In this document: positions 44,818 through 55,760 of the stretch, piece by piece
Numbering within the stretch: the stretch's first letter is position 1
Layout of the letters: each line of letters starts with the position of its first letter
Origin: Amoebidium appalachense
Lineage: Eukaryota; Ichthyosporea
Assembly (NCBI GenBank): GCA_963693365.1
Contig: CAVNZM010000002.1
Coordinates: 1,736,001-1,800,000 of the forward strand
Reading direction: 5' to 3'
DNA length: 64,000 bases
The notes under the pieces: generated by a model
Databases searched by the model: none
Told to the model about the DNA's origin: nothing
What the model saw: the letters and a program-made list of their open reading frames with translations, nothing else
Made by a program: the position numbers and the translations under genes

Positions 44818-45979
44818 CACCCTTGAACACACACACACACACACACACACAGAAAAGGCACTGCGTGACGGTGTGGACATTGTTGTGGGCACCCCGGGCC
44901 GTATTCAGGACCATCTGGAGAGGGGCAACTTGAGCCTCGGGTACGTGTGTGTGTGTGGGGGGGGGGGGGGGGGGGGGGGGGTTAGTTGGTGGACGGGTGC
45001 GTAGGCGGATAAGTGTGTGTGAGGGGGAGGGGGGGGGGTTTCGGGACTTCTTAATGGGGGGGTGGGTTTGAGGGGGTCGGGACTTCTTAAGGGGGGGGGG
45101 GGGGGAGACAGAAAGTCAAACTTAAGGCACCCAGAACCGTTTGTATGCATGGGTCCTGCGCCATTTTCTCGCTTTTAACCGCATTTCAAATATCAACCAA
45201 CCAAACGGTGAAGCCGGGGTTTGTGTGCTTCACCATGCTTGCTTACCTGTTATTTAGACATTTAAGGATGCTATTGTGTTTTATCATTTTAAACAACATT
45301 TAATTTTTAACGACCAATGGCCAATCCCCGTTAGGTCCATCCGCTATGTTGTGCTCGATGAGGCAGACCAGATGCTGGACATTGGCTTCAAAGACGCCAT
45401 GGAGACCATCCTGAAGACCGTGGCACCAAAGGGCAAGCTGGAGGTGTGTGCGTGTATGTGGGTGGGTGGGTGGGGAGGGGGGAGGGGAAGGCGGGGTTGT
45501 ATGGGTGGAGAGAGGAGGTCGAGGGTGGTGGGTGTGTGTGTGGGGGGGGGGAGAGTAACTTGTAGTGGGTACAGGGGGGGTATTGACTGGGGTAAGGGGG
45601 GAGGGGGCGGGTAGCAGATTGTTGGGTGAGTAGCAGAGAGGGTTGTGTTGGTCGTATGAGTGGACACAGAAGGGTGGGTAGGTGCTTTGCTTACTGTGTG
45701 TACCACAGACGCCCCGGGGGGGGGGGGGGGGGGGGGGAGTTGCAATGGGTAGGTGCGCGCATTTCTCGTGTTTGGTGGGGAATATTGACTGGGTAGAGTG
45801 CTAGTGTGTGTGTGTTAGAGAGAGAGAGCATGTGTCAGTCTCACGTCCTTCGTTCCCCCCTCCCCCCTCCAACTCCCCCCCACCTTCAGTGGAGAAGATG
45901 CATCCGCCTGAGGGTGTGCGCTCCATGTTACCTGTTAGTAAATTGTACTTCGTGCTGTAGACGGGGTTCCCGTCGCCCC

Positions 45980-46031
<52 letters not shown>

Positions 46032-46392
46032 CCTCCCCCTTGGCGCAAATTCTAATGTCTATTCGTTGTCAACAAGTCATGATAAGGGTAATCTGCCTAA
46101 ATAAGGCTACATTTTGCCCACCCGATTGACTGAAACTTACCCTCTGTCCACCTCTCCAGTCCACGCACCAGACTCTGTTGTACTCTGCAACCCTGCCCAC
46201 GTGGGTCAATGACGTAGCAAACACATACTGCAAAGATGACAAGGTGTGTGTGTGGGGGGGGGGGGGGGGGGGGGGTTGTTGTCTTGGCTTGGGGGGTCTT
46301 CTTTTCCTTTGTTCTTCCCTGTTGGTGGGGAGAATGGGAAAGATGGGTGTGTGTGGTGTGTGAATGTGCATGGGTGTATGTGTGTGTGTTTG

Positions 46393-46424
<32 letters not shown>

Positions 46425-46529
46425 ATGTGTGCATGCAAGTGGTGGAATGGCTGTATGTATGGGGAGGGTTTGTGGGTAGGTGGTTGGGTGGGTAATACGG
46501 GTGTAGGGGAAAGACAAGGAGATGTGTAG

Positions 46530-46584
<55 letters not shown>

Positions 46585-47606
46585 AGGGGGGGGAGGGGAG
46601 GGGGGGGAGTTGGGAACGGAAAGAGAATGTGAAGAATTAACTTGAGGCTACAAATGGACGTGCTCGTTGGAATGATGATCGGATGAAATCCCGATGAATC
46701 TGGGTGCAAATGTTTGCTCTTGGTTGCTTGTCGGTGATTAGATCTAATATCGTGTGAGCTCGTGCTGTGGTTGGTGATATCTATTTTTTCCCATGGTATT
46801 TGTTCACCAGCTGGCACTCCGATGAACGCCACCTTTATCTCGCTAAAATTTTAAACTTGGATTTGATTTGCAGGTTGTGATTGATCTTGTTAAAGGCGAG
46901 AAGAACAAGACCAACACTTTGATCGAGCACATGGCCATCCGGTGTGGCTGGCAGCAGAGGGGCACCACTCTCAGGTACCAAAAAAGGAAATATGGTACAA
47001 AATAGGAAATTTGATGCAAAAAGGGAAGTATGATACAAAAAAAGGAAATAATGGTGCATAGGAGGAGATTGTGTTAACGAGAAGGAATGAGTGGGACATG
47101 ATAGAAAAAGATGATGGGGAAAACGAAAGAATGGAACATAAAGGAAATGTCGATACAGAAAAAGGGAATGGAAACGATAATGCAAAGAAGGAAGCGTAGG
47201 CAAACAACAGTTTAGCAAGGAATAAAATGACTAATATATTATTCCATGCGAAAAATATGTTGAAGTGGGCCCGCCTGCCTGGTGCGTGTGGGGGCAAGAG
47301 AGAGGGGGGGGGGGGGGGTTGGCAAGCGAAGAAATGATGATACTGTGCCTTGTGTTCTTTGCGTTTCTAGTTAAACCTGTGTTTGATCCACCATTCAAGC
47401 TTCTTCCTCTTCCCGCTTGTGCCCCATACGTCCTGGTAAATCGTATTTCTTTGCTTTGCCTTTCCTGTTCTTTTTTGGCAGCGTCTATGACGACAGCTTT
47501 GTTTACATTCCCCCCTCCCTCGGTCCCGGCCTTTCCGCTTTAGGCTTCCGACACAATCACACTTACTCGGTGGAACACTTACACACTCGTGTACTCACGC
47601 ACACAT

Positions 47607-47696
<90 letters not shown>

Positions 47697-49136
47697 ACAG
47701 GGACGTTGTGATGGTGCATGCCGGCAAGCATGGGCGGACCATTGTGTTTGTGGAGACAAAGAGGGAGGCTAACGACCTTGGTCTTACCTCAGTCATGAAC
47801 ATTGAATGCCAGGTGCAAACACAACCCCCCCTCCCCTCCCCCCCCCCCCCCCCCCCCTCCCATCCCCTGTTTTCCCCGTCTCCCCCCCCCCCCCCCCCCC
47901 CCCCCCCCCGGACACACACACACCTTCCTATCTCTTTCTCTCTCTCCCCCCCTCCCTCCCTCCCTCCCCAACACACACACACACACACACACACATTCAC
48001 TCACCCACCAATCCTGTACCTACCCTACCTTCCATTTTTGTTCGCATCCTCCCTTGGAAGACAACCACGAGAGTGAGCCGTCCCCTCTTCTCTCTGAGGA
48101 TGGGCTCTGCCTATTATGCATACTCTGTGTGTGGTTTGCACTATGCATCATGTCGTTGTGTATGTGCACTCGGTACTCTTAACTGTGTTCTAACCTTTCA
48201 ATCCCTCCCCCCCCCCCCCCCCCCCCCCCCCCCAATCTCTCACCGACCTTCACCACCACCACCACCACCACCACCACCACCACCACCCCCCGCCCCCTCC
48301 AACTTTCTTCTTTTCTTTTTCTTTTCTTTGTTCTTTTTCTTTCTTTCTTTCTTTTCTTTCTTCCCCGCCAATCATTTTCCTAGGTTCTGCACGGTGATAT
48401 TGCACAGAAGCAGCGTGAGACGACACTACAGGGATTCCGCGACGGCACATTCCGATGCCTCATAGCTACGGATGTTGCTGCACGTGGACTGGACATTCCA
48501 GAGGTGGGTAAATTCCTGCTGCAGCTGCACCCATTCGAGATCTAGGGCGACATTGGTTTGGACAAACTTGATAAACTTAGGAGAGATCCATGGTCCTTTT
48601 ATGGTAACTCGCTGCTTTCGGCCTGCAAAAATCCCCTCCCCCCCCCCTCCCCCCCCCCCCCCCCCTCCTCCACCTCCCTTCCTCCACACATGCACGCGTG
48701 CGGCAAGCCACACTCACGCTTGTACTAACTCACATACATACACACAAAAAACACACACACACACATACACACACGCACACACACGTATACGTACACCTCA
48801 CAGGTTGACGTCGTAGTGAACTGTGAGCCCCCCAAGGACGTAGACACGTACGTGCACAGGTCAGGCCGTACGGGCCGTGCAGGCAAGCGGGGGGTGTGCA
48901 TCACCTTCTACACCCCCCAGCAGGAGCACATGCTGCGCATCATTGAGAAGAGAACAGGTGTGTGTGTGTGTGTGTGCGTGTGCGTGTGCGTGTGCTTGTG
49001 CGTGTGTATGTGTATGTGTGCTTGTAGGGTGAGTGAGTGTGTGTGCATGTGTGTGTGTGTGTGTGTGTAGGGTGGGGTGGGTGTGAGGACGTGCATGGGC
49101 ATGCGTGTGTGTCTGTGTGCTTGTGGGATGGGTGAA

Positions 49137-49175
<39 letters not shown>

Positions 49176-49325
49176 GCGTGTGCTTGTGCGTGTGTATGTG
49201 TATGTGTGCTTGTAGGGTGAGTGAGTGTGTGTGCATGTGTGTGTGTGTGTGTGTGTGTAGGGTGGGGTGGGTGTGAGGACGTGCATGGGCATGCGTGTGT
49301 GTCTGTGTGCTTGTGGGATGGGTGA

Positions 49326-49399
<74 letters not shown>

Positions 49400-50099
49400 C
49401 GCGCGCGTGTGCGTGTGCGTGTGCGTGTGTGTGTCCCTTGTCTCTTGTCTCTTGACCCTTGTCCCTGTATGTGTGGGCTGGGGCAGGTTGGGTGTGTGTG
49501 TGTCCTTGGTTGTTTGAAGCAACTTACTATCTTTGCTTCCATGTTTGCTACCCTCGATTACATCACCCTCCCCCCCCCCCCCCCCCCCCCCCCTCCCCCT
49601 CCCCCCTCTTTCTCTCTCTCTTTCCCCCCTCCCCCCTCCCTCCCTCCAACCACCACCTACCCACCTACCCAGGCACCCCTTGGCTCTGCCTCCCCCTATC
49701 CCATGCCCCCACGTTGCTTCCCCTACCCTCTCCTTCCGCATCTGCTTACTGCCATGGCTTTTGGACTCTCCTGGATTTTCCTTTGTTAGAGACTTTTGCC
49801 TAATTGGCTATTCAGTTTCTTTTTGAGTGTCTGACTTGGCTATGTGATTGAGCTTTTGCACATGGTTGTATTTGTCTCTGTCCATGTGCTTTGTACCACC
49901 CTTTTCTTCTTTCGTGTTATCTTCTTCCTGCTCTTTGCTGCATGCTAACCCCCCCCCCCCCCCTCCTCTCTGCAGGCATCAGTCTCAAGCGCATTGGCCC
50001 CCCCAGCCCCATCAGATCATGCATGCCATTGGCAAGGATGCTATGAAATCCCTCGAGGCGGTAATGAAACCCCCTCCCCTCCCCTCCCCTCCAGCCCCC

Positions 50100-50167
<68 letters not shown>

Positions 50168-50669
50168 GCGCGCGCGCGTGCAAATACTCAAGCATACTCC
50201 ATGCACGAAGAACAACATATTGTGCAGGGGGGGGGGAGGGGGGATCCTACCTTTTTTTTTTTTTCCCCTGTTTCCTCGCGTGCAAAATTTCCTCACTTTC
50301 ACCCGCACAACACACAAGAATGGTTTAGAACCGAAGCCAGGCATATCAAGGCATGTTGTTTGCCTCGTGTTGGCACGTACCTTCTGAAATCGCTGGCGGG
50401 GGGGGGGGGAGGGGGGAGGGGGGGTCCCTCGGTTTTTTTATGATGTGGTAGCAAAACAATGTCTGCTCACATTTGCCTACCACACACACACACACACACA
50501 CACAGGTGCCTGCCGAGATCCTTCCCCACTTTGAGACCTTGGCCCAGGAGCTGATTGAGTCGAAGGGTGCCCTGCCCTCATTGGCTGCTGCACTGGCCCA
50601 CATCTCGGGATACACAGAGATCAAGGTGCGTGTCAGGTCTTCATTTTTTCACTTTTGTTTTTGCAAGCA

Positions 50670-50705
<36 letters not shown>

Positions 50706-51252
50706 AATTGCGTACGATGAGTTGTTTGTCTTTTAGTCTGCTTATGGTGCTTATTTTCTTGTTTGGGTGAACATTGGTAACACGTTTACTGCTTGCTTCT
50801 GATCTTGGTACTAATCCCTCCCCCCTCCTCCCCTTCCCCCCCCCCCCCCCCCCCCCCCCCCCGCATCGTGTTATCCGTTTGTTCTTGTGTACTTCGTACT
50901 TTTTTACGCATTCAAACCCCTCCCCCCACACACACACATACACAAACACACAGACACGGTCTCTGCTCAATGCTAGTGACGGCTATGTGACGTACATGCT
51001 GGCGGTTACCTATGAGGTCAGAGGCACTGGTTTCTTCTGGAACATCATCGAAAGACACGTACAGCCCCCTTCCCCCTCCCTTCCCCCCCCCTCCCCTCGG
51101 GGCCCCCTTCCTCCCCACCCCCTCTTCCCCCATGTTCAAGTCGCACAAGAGGTGAACGAGTTGAGCTTGCTAGCTGTAGGGGTGTGGGCAATGGGCCCCG
51201 TCTGATGTCCTTTGTTCAAGTGTTCTCTTGCTGTACAAACACTTTGATTTCG

Positions 51253-51288
<36 letters not shown>

Positions 51289-51469
51289 TTTGCTATGTCT
51301 CCATGCCTTTTTTTCTAGTGTGCTGCCTCTTCGTGTATTCAATTCCCCCCCCTTCCCCCCCCTCCCCCCCCCCCCCCCCCCCTTTGAGAATGACTTTACC
51401 TATGATATATAGTCTTCGTGCATGCCTCAAATTTGCACACTGCGTCGTGCTGTCCGTCTTTGCCACCCC

Positions 51470-51560
<91 letters not shown>

Positions 51561-52023
51561 GAAGAAGAAGTAGTAGTAGTAGTAGTAGAAGAAGAAAGGG
51601 GATGCAGGGGTTTGCACCGTTATTCCTACTCACATTTTTCTCGTTTCCACAGCTTGGAGAGGAAATTAAGGCGGCAGTCAAGGGCATGCGCATGTGTGCG
51701 GACAAGATGAGCTGTGTGTTCGACATACCCTCAGACCAGGCTGACGGGGTCAAGGAGCTGTGGCAGGACGACAGAAACTGCACCCTCACACAGCCCACTG
51801 AGCTGCCTGAGTTGATCGAGCCCACATTCACACAACGTAAGTGTGCCCAACACACCAGGTTCCTTCTTTTTGTTTTTTGGTGTGTGTGTGTTTGGGTCGT
51901 GGTGGTGGTGGTGATGGGTAGATGTAGAGGGGGGGGGGGGGGGGGGGGGGGTGAGAGAGAGTTTTATCGTCTACCCTATTCTTCAGCAAACCCCCCGTCC
52001 CTTCCCCCTCCCCTCCCCCCTCG

Positions 52024-52057
<34 letters not shown>

Positions 52058-52385
52058 TGAACACGCGTATGTGCATAGGTGGCTTTTAGGAGTATGACAT
52101 TTCCCCCTTTAACTAATTGAGTGATCTTTTTGCCTGTACTGATTTGTGTTTCACCGCAGAATCCGAGGGTGGTTGGGATCGGGGCGGCAGGGGTGGCCGT
52201 GGAGGTCGAGGGGGAGGACGGGGTGGATATGGAAGGGATGGGGGGGATAGAAGAGAGTGGAATGGTAATGGCAGGGGAGGGGAGGGGGTGGAAGGGGTGG
52301 TGGAAGGGGAGGGTTTTCAAGAGGCGGGAGAGGAGCAGGTGGGAGGGGTGGGGGGAGAGGTGGGGGCTCTGGTTTCAGAATGTGA
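41353..52385 (+). CDS. DDX21: DEAD-box RNA helicase DDX21/DDX50-like with GUCT domain and RGG tail, 16 exons, two frameshifts
   Basis: Exons: 41353-41659, 42224-42382, 43189-43319, 43685-43763, 44853-44940, 45335-45443, 46160-46243, 46874-46974, 47701-47812, 48384-48503, 48804-48957, 49976-50060, 50506-50625, 50954-51058, 51653-51836, 52160-52385. Lys/Glu-rich N terminus (1-102), Q motif FPIQ, motif I TGTGKT, Ia PTRELA, DEAD (263-266), SAT (300-302), [24 protein letters not shown] domain (~490-640), C-terminal RGG repeats. The family unwinds RNA in the nucleolus during rRNA transcription and processing. Two single-base deletions break the frame: at the C7 run 49998-50004 in exon 12 and in the G runs at 52273-52289 in exon 16. 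Adding one base at each gives 722 codons in phase; the uncorrected last frame ends at 52419. The family match on both sides of each break makes assembly error likely. Confidence 0.93.
42887..42942. repeat. Exact 28-nt tandem repeat x2
   Basis: gttatgtatgtgcgtgtttg unit at 42887-42914 is repeated exactly at 42915-42942, in DDX21 intron 2. The same intron has poly-G tracts at about 42629-42655, 42739-42763 and 43087-43118. Confidence 0.9.
44436..44672. mobile_element. TTAA-flanked TIR MITE, 237 nt
   Basis: TTAA at 44436-44439 and 44669-44672 bound terminal inverted repeats: left ctatgtcggagtttctcga, right (reverse complement) ctatgtcggggtttctcga, one mismatch in 19. The interior is unique and rich in TGACGT motifs. 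It sits in DDX21 intron 4, with no coding capacity. Confidence 0.8.
45971..46030. repeat. poly-C, about 53 nt
   Basis: The longest C run in the DDX21 gene, at about 45978-46030 in intron 6. Confidence 0.95.
47604..47700. repeat. (CA)n ending in the exon 9 acceptor
   Basis: About 35 CA units followed by cacgtacag, whose AG is the acceptor of DDX21 exon 9. Confidence 0.9.
48082..48203 (+). repeat. Intronic poly-C-bracketed element, copy 8
   Basis: Contains tgaggatgggctctgcctat, tatgcatactctgtgtg, atcatgtcgttgtgtatg and actgtgttctaacc and ends in poly-C (about 48209-48233). DDX21 intron 9, sense. Confidence 0.7.
48960..49328. repeat. ~189-nt tandem duplication of TG-rich sequence
   Basis: The block from gcttgtgcgtgtgtatg through gaggacgtgcatgggcatg to gggatgggtgaatt occurs twice, offset 188-190 nt, with only dinucleotide-count differences, in DDX21 intron 11. 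A pure (GT)n follows at 49328-49391. Confidence 0.9.
50863..50916 (+). repeat. Intronic poly-C-bracketed element, copy 9 (3' part)
   Basis: gcatcgtgttatccgtttg, tgtacttcgtac and acgcattcaaac lie between two C tracts. DDX21 intron 13, sense. Confidence 0.55.
51383..51466 (+). repeat. Intronic poly-C-bracketed element, copy 10
   Basis: tttgagaatgactttacct, atgatatatagtcttcgtg and cgtcgtgctgtccgtc lie between C tracts. DDX21 intron 14, sense. (CA)n (51487-51540), poly-A and (TAG)n follow. Confidence 0.55.
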
Positions 52386-52554
52386 AGCAATTGTGTGTGC
52401 CAAGGGAGGCGGGAGTTAATAGTGCGACAGGATTTTCCTGACGTGATGCGAGAAGCATGATGTAGGTTGCTGAATTGTTGTTTCTACTGTGCCGAATATA
52501 AATGGATATTGTATGGGTTTTCTTTTGTTTTGTTCTCTTTGGGGGTGGATGTGT

Positions 52555-52587
<33 letters not shown>

Positions 52588-54424
52588 TTGCGCGTGTATA
52601 GAAGGGTGGTGTGGTGGGAGGAATTGATGTTATTTGATCGAGACGGTGTATAATGGCGATAAAATGAAAAATTGATAGCTGCTAATGCTATGTATAACGA
52701 TAGAAACTGATATGGTTTCAATAGGTGCCTTGCTGTTTTATCACACATATAGAAACTTTGATTTCTCAGCACAACTGTCGCCTAAATTTAGTTACGCTGT
52801 TAGAGTAGCACTTGGAACTGTTGTGGCTATTTGCGTAATGCCAATGGCAATACATAGAGGTGTGTCGATGTGTTATTTTTTTCCTTTTTTCGTGCGTCCT
52901 TCTTTTTGGCATTTTGCTTGCTGCCAAGTAACGACGCATAGTACTAACTGCATCTGCATTTAGAACATCACATAGATGACCTACCATGGAACACGGTGGC
53001 ACAGGTGGCTACAGATGTGAACACATGCAGCTTTTTAAGTAGAAATTGTGTCACAGCACATCATGCTAGACCCGCGTATTCATGTGCATACAATATAAAC
53101 ACCACCGTAATTGTCCATGCAAAGCAGCGCGAATTTTTGTGCTCAGCTGCACGTGGCACTAGCTGCGGTAGCCCATGTTTGGGGGCTTTGAGCTGTTAAG
53201 CCCCCCCCCCCCCCCCCCCCCCCCTCCCCGCGTGCCCAATCGAGTCCTCTCTTTTTCGCACAGTGTCGCCGTGTGTCTTCATTTTTTATTTTTTTTTATC
53301 GCGTCGACTCGAGCGCTCTCTAATATGAGTTCCGAGTCTCTATGTAATAACCTCCCTAGGCGCTCTCCCTCGAGCTAGCCTCTCCTTAGCTGTCTCTGAG
53401 AGAGAACATGTGTGTGTACGTATATATTAGACCTCGGCACATACCTTGTATGTTGCCGTAGGCGACAGTCACTAGACAAAGTGTCTGATTGCGCAAACAA
53501 ATTTAAAATTACAGCATATGATTGGTTCAAAGTCGCATTATTCCTATTTGACCTACAAGATAAGCAAGCGTTCCGATTGCCCAACAGGAATTCATAGACC
53601 CAACCGGAGACGTCCCGCGGCGTAGTGCCCGGCCACTTACGTAAGCCAGTGGGTACATAGCCTTGGAGACTAACGACACGAGTCATTTTAGGTAAAATTA
53701 CAGTGGAATTACAAACCGTTTTCTTCTCTAAAATTTGGACACCATGTAACACGACCCTTCCACCCACACACCCCGGAAAATGCACAAACACAAACACCCC
53801 AACACCACACGTAAACAGAGAGGTATACGTAGAGCCCCACCGAAACCCAAATTTGTTAACCACACACACACACAGCCAGCATGCCCAGCCTGCAGACATA
53901 TCCACAGAACCAACGTTAACAGTGCTACCCATGCAACACTAGGCTCCTAGACCACGACATGTACACCGTAGCCACCCTCTATGTACAACACCATATTCTG
54001 CTAGGCCCGTAGCAACCCACCACCACCAGACCCCACCATCCATATCCATATATCCCCCGTAGGCCCCACCCACACACACACCACACATTCCACCACTTTA
54101 GACGAACCAAAGAGAGCCCGGTTGTAAAGTTTATTCGTAGGTCTTGAGTGGAGGGAAGCCTGGTGCTACCCACCGGCGTGGCTGGGGTGAATACCCTGGG
54201 CTAAGTGTGTGCAGATAGTTAGGATTGTTAAGGGTGTGTTAGCTTAGCTAATAATACCGTAGCATCCTAGCTATAACTGTGGGTGCTGGCCATGGGTGGA
54301 AGACGGTAGTTCCCCATGAGTGAGGGCCTGGCCCAAGGGGTCCCTCCGGGAACAAAACGGGATAAAAAAAAAAATGCTAATTAGTATACATTATGTGTGT
54401 GTGTGGGTGGTGGTGGTCCTGGGT

Positions 54425-54458
<34 letters not shown>

Positions 54459-55555
54459 CAAGGCTAATTGGAGTTCGCTCACACGTGTACATGGAAGCTG
54501 CACTGCAGCATATTTACGTACTGTGGTGTCCTTGCTAATCGCTGTAATCCGTCTTGAGGCCGGGTGTCTGTGTCCGACACACCAGTATTCAGCTCCAGTA
54601 TTCAGGGTCGCTTTCAAGCACAAGCGCTACTTGAAGCGGCCGGCTTCTGATCAGCGGCCGACTCGCGATCGTGGCTGCAGGCAGTGCAGGGGCCCGGCCA
54701 GCTGGCCGGTATTTGAGCTACCTGAATTATTGGGTGGGTGTAGGTTGTACATGTACGCAACTAGTTGTGCTGGGGTCACGCTCGCCGAAGGCAGTCATTT
54801 ATGTGTATACGCAGTTGCAATTGTGTGTGCTTTGTGTGCGTGTGCGTGCGTGTTTATGTGCGTGCGTGCGTGCGTCTGGTGCGTGCCTGATCACGGGTGC
54901 GTGCGTGCATGCGTGCGTGCGCGCGCGCTTGCGTATGTGCATGCTGGGTGCCTGCGTGCATGCATGCGTGCGTGTTCTCGTGTGCGTGCGTGGGTGTGGG
55001 TGTACCTGCATGCATATGTCCCACGGTGAGGCTTCTCGTTACCCCTAGGCCTGGGCCCAGCTAATATAGGCCTGTAATCATTGCACTGGGAGTCTCAGAT
55101 CGTGCGGGGAAGTTTTCCCGCCAAAACGTCCCTCGAGTAGTCTGAACTAATGACGTCATAGCTCTTATGTTGGTGTTGTTTAGCACGGACGAGAATCGTT
55201 CTCGGGAACTACGTTCTTCGCATTGATGATGGGGACCAAATCGAGAAAGGTTATTCATGATTCATATTCATGTTGTTGACTTGGGCTGCCTTTCTTTGTT
55301 TTCCCACGCTAATTTTAGCTATTGATCTCAGCAACAGCTCCCTCTCCAATTCCACTTTCCAACAAACATTTCCATCTGGCACCGCCCTTGTTCTTGACAA
55401 TCGATTCGCACCAGTGTTTTGACACACAAACAAGAGTTGTTTTCATCAGCAGATACTTTCTCTCAGGGAGAACGAGAAAGAAGGTTCTTTCTCATGATAA
55501 TAAATCACCACCCCTGGTATCACCACTACATCTCCACGTTCTAATCTTCGAAACC
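52386..55555. other. Intergenic region between DDX21 and the BTB–propeller gene
   Basis: DDX21 3' UTR first (poly-G 52557-52586), then mostly unique DNA. 53205-53224 is poly-C. 53400-54374 looks like a decayed retroelement. 54424-54457 is poly-G. 54830-55010 is a degenerate GCGTGCGTG tract. 55060-55555 is probably the promoter and leader of the next gene and includes TGACGTCA at about 55151-55158. No gene was recognised. Confidence 0.5.
53400..54374 (+). mobile_element. Possible decayed non-LTR retroelement 3' end
   Basis: A repeat-free stretch ends in ggtccctccgggaacaaaac then an A11 tail (54364-54374), followed by a return to TG/poly-G sequence. Broken short frames lie upstream (53412-53597 and 53703-53942, both plus). 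The 3' part (54120-54360) has the non-coding, tail-ended look of a LINE 3' UTR. No reverse transcriptase motif and no target-site duplication were found. Confidence 0.25.
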
Positions 55556-55729
55556 ATGAGTACCCTCGAGCTTTTGTCCGCTGTTGAGGAATTTGAAAAA
55601 AATGGGCTATCCATGTTTGAGCGCATGGTGGACACGGCAAATGAGCTGTGCGAAAAAGAGGCCGCCCGCCCTCAGTGCAGAGGCAGAGGCCCTGAAAAGA
55701 GACCGCACAAAGTTGAACAAGGAGAGGTG

Positions 55730-55760
<31 letters not shown>

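Noticed and set aside
51129-51203. Candidate extra DDX21 exon reading [11 protein letters not shown]
   Set aside because: Phases do not fit either neighbour; joining 51058 directly to 51653 gives [14 protein letters not shown], which aligns with the family without a gap.
52685-52963. 92-codon frame with two hydrophobic stretches after DDX21
   Set aside because: No family recognised, no promoter or poly(A) context, and such lengths arise by chance in this DNA.
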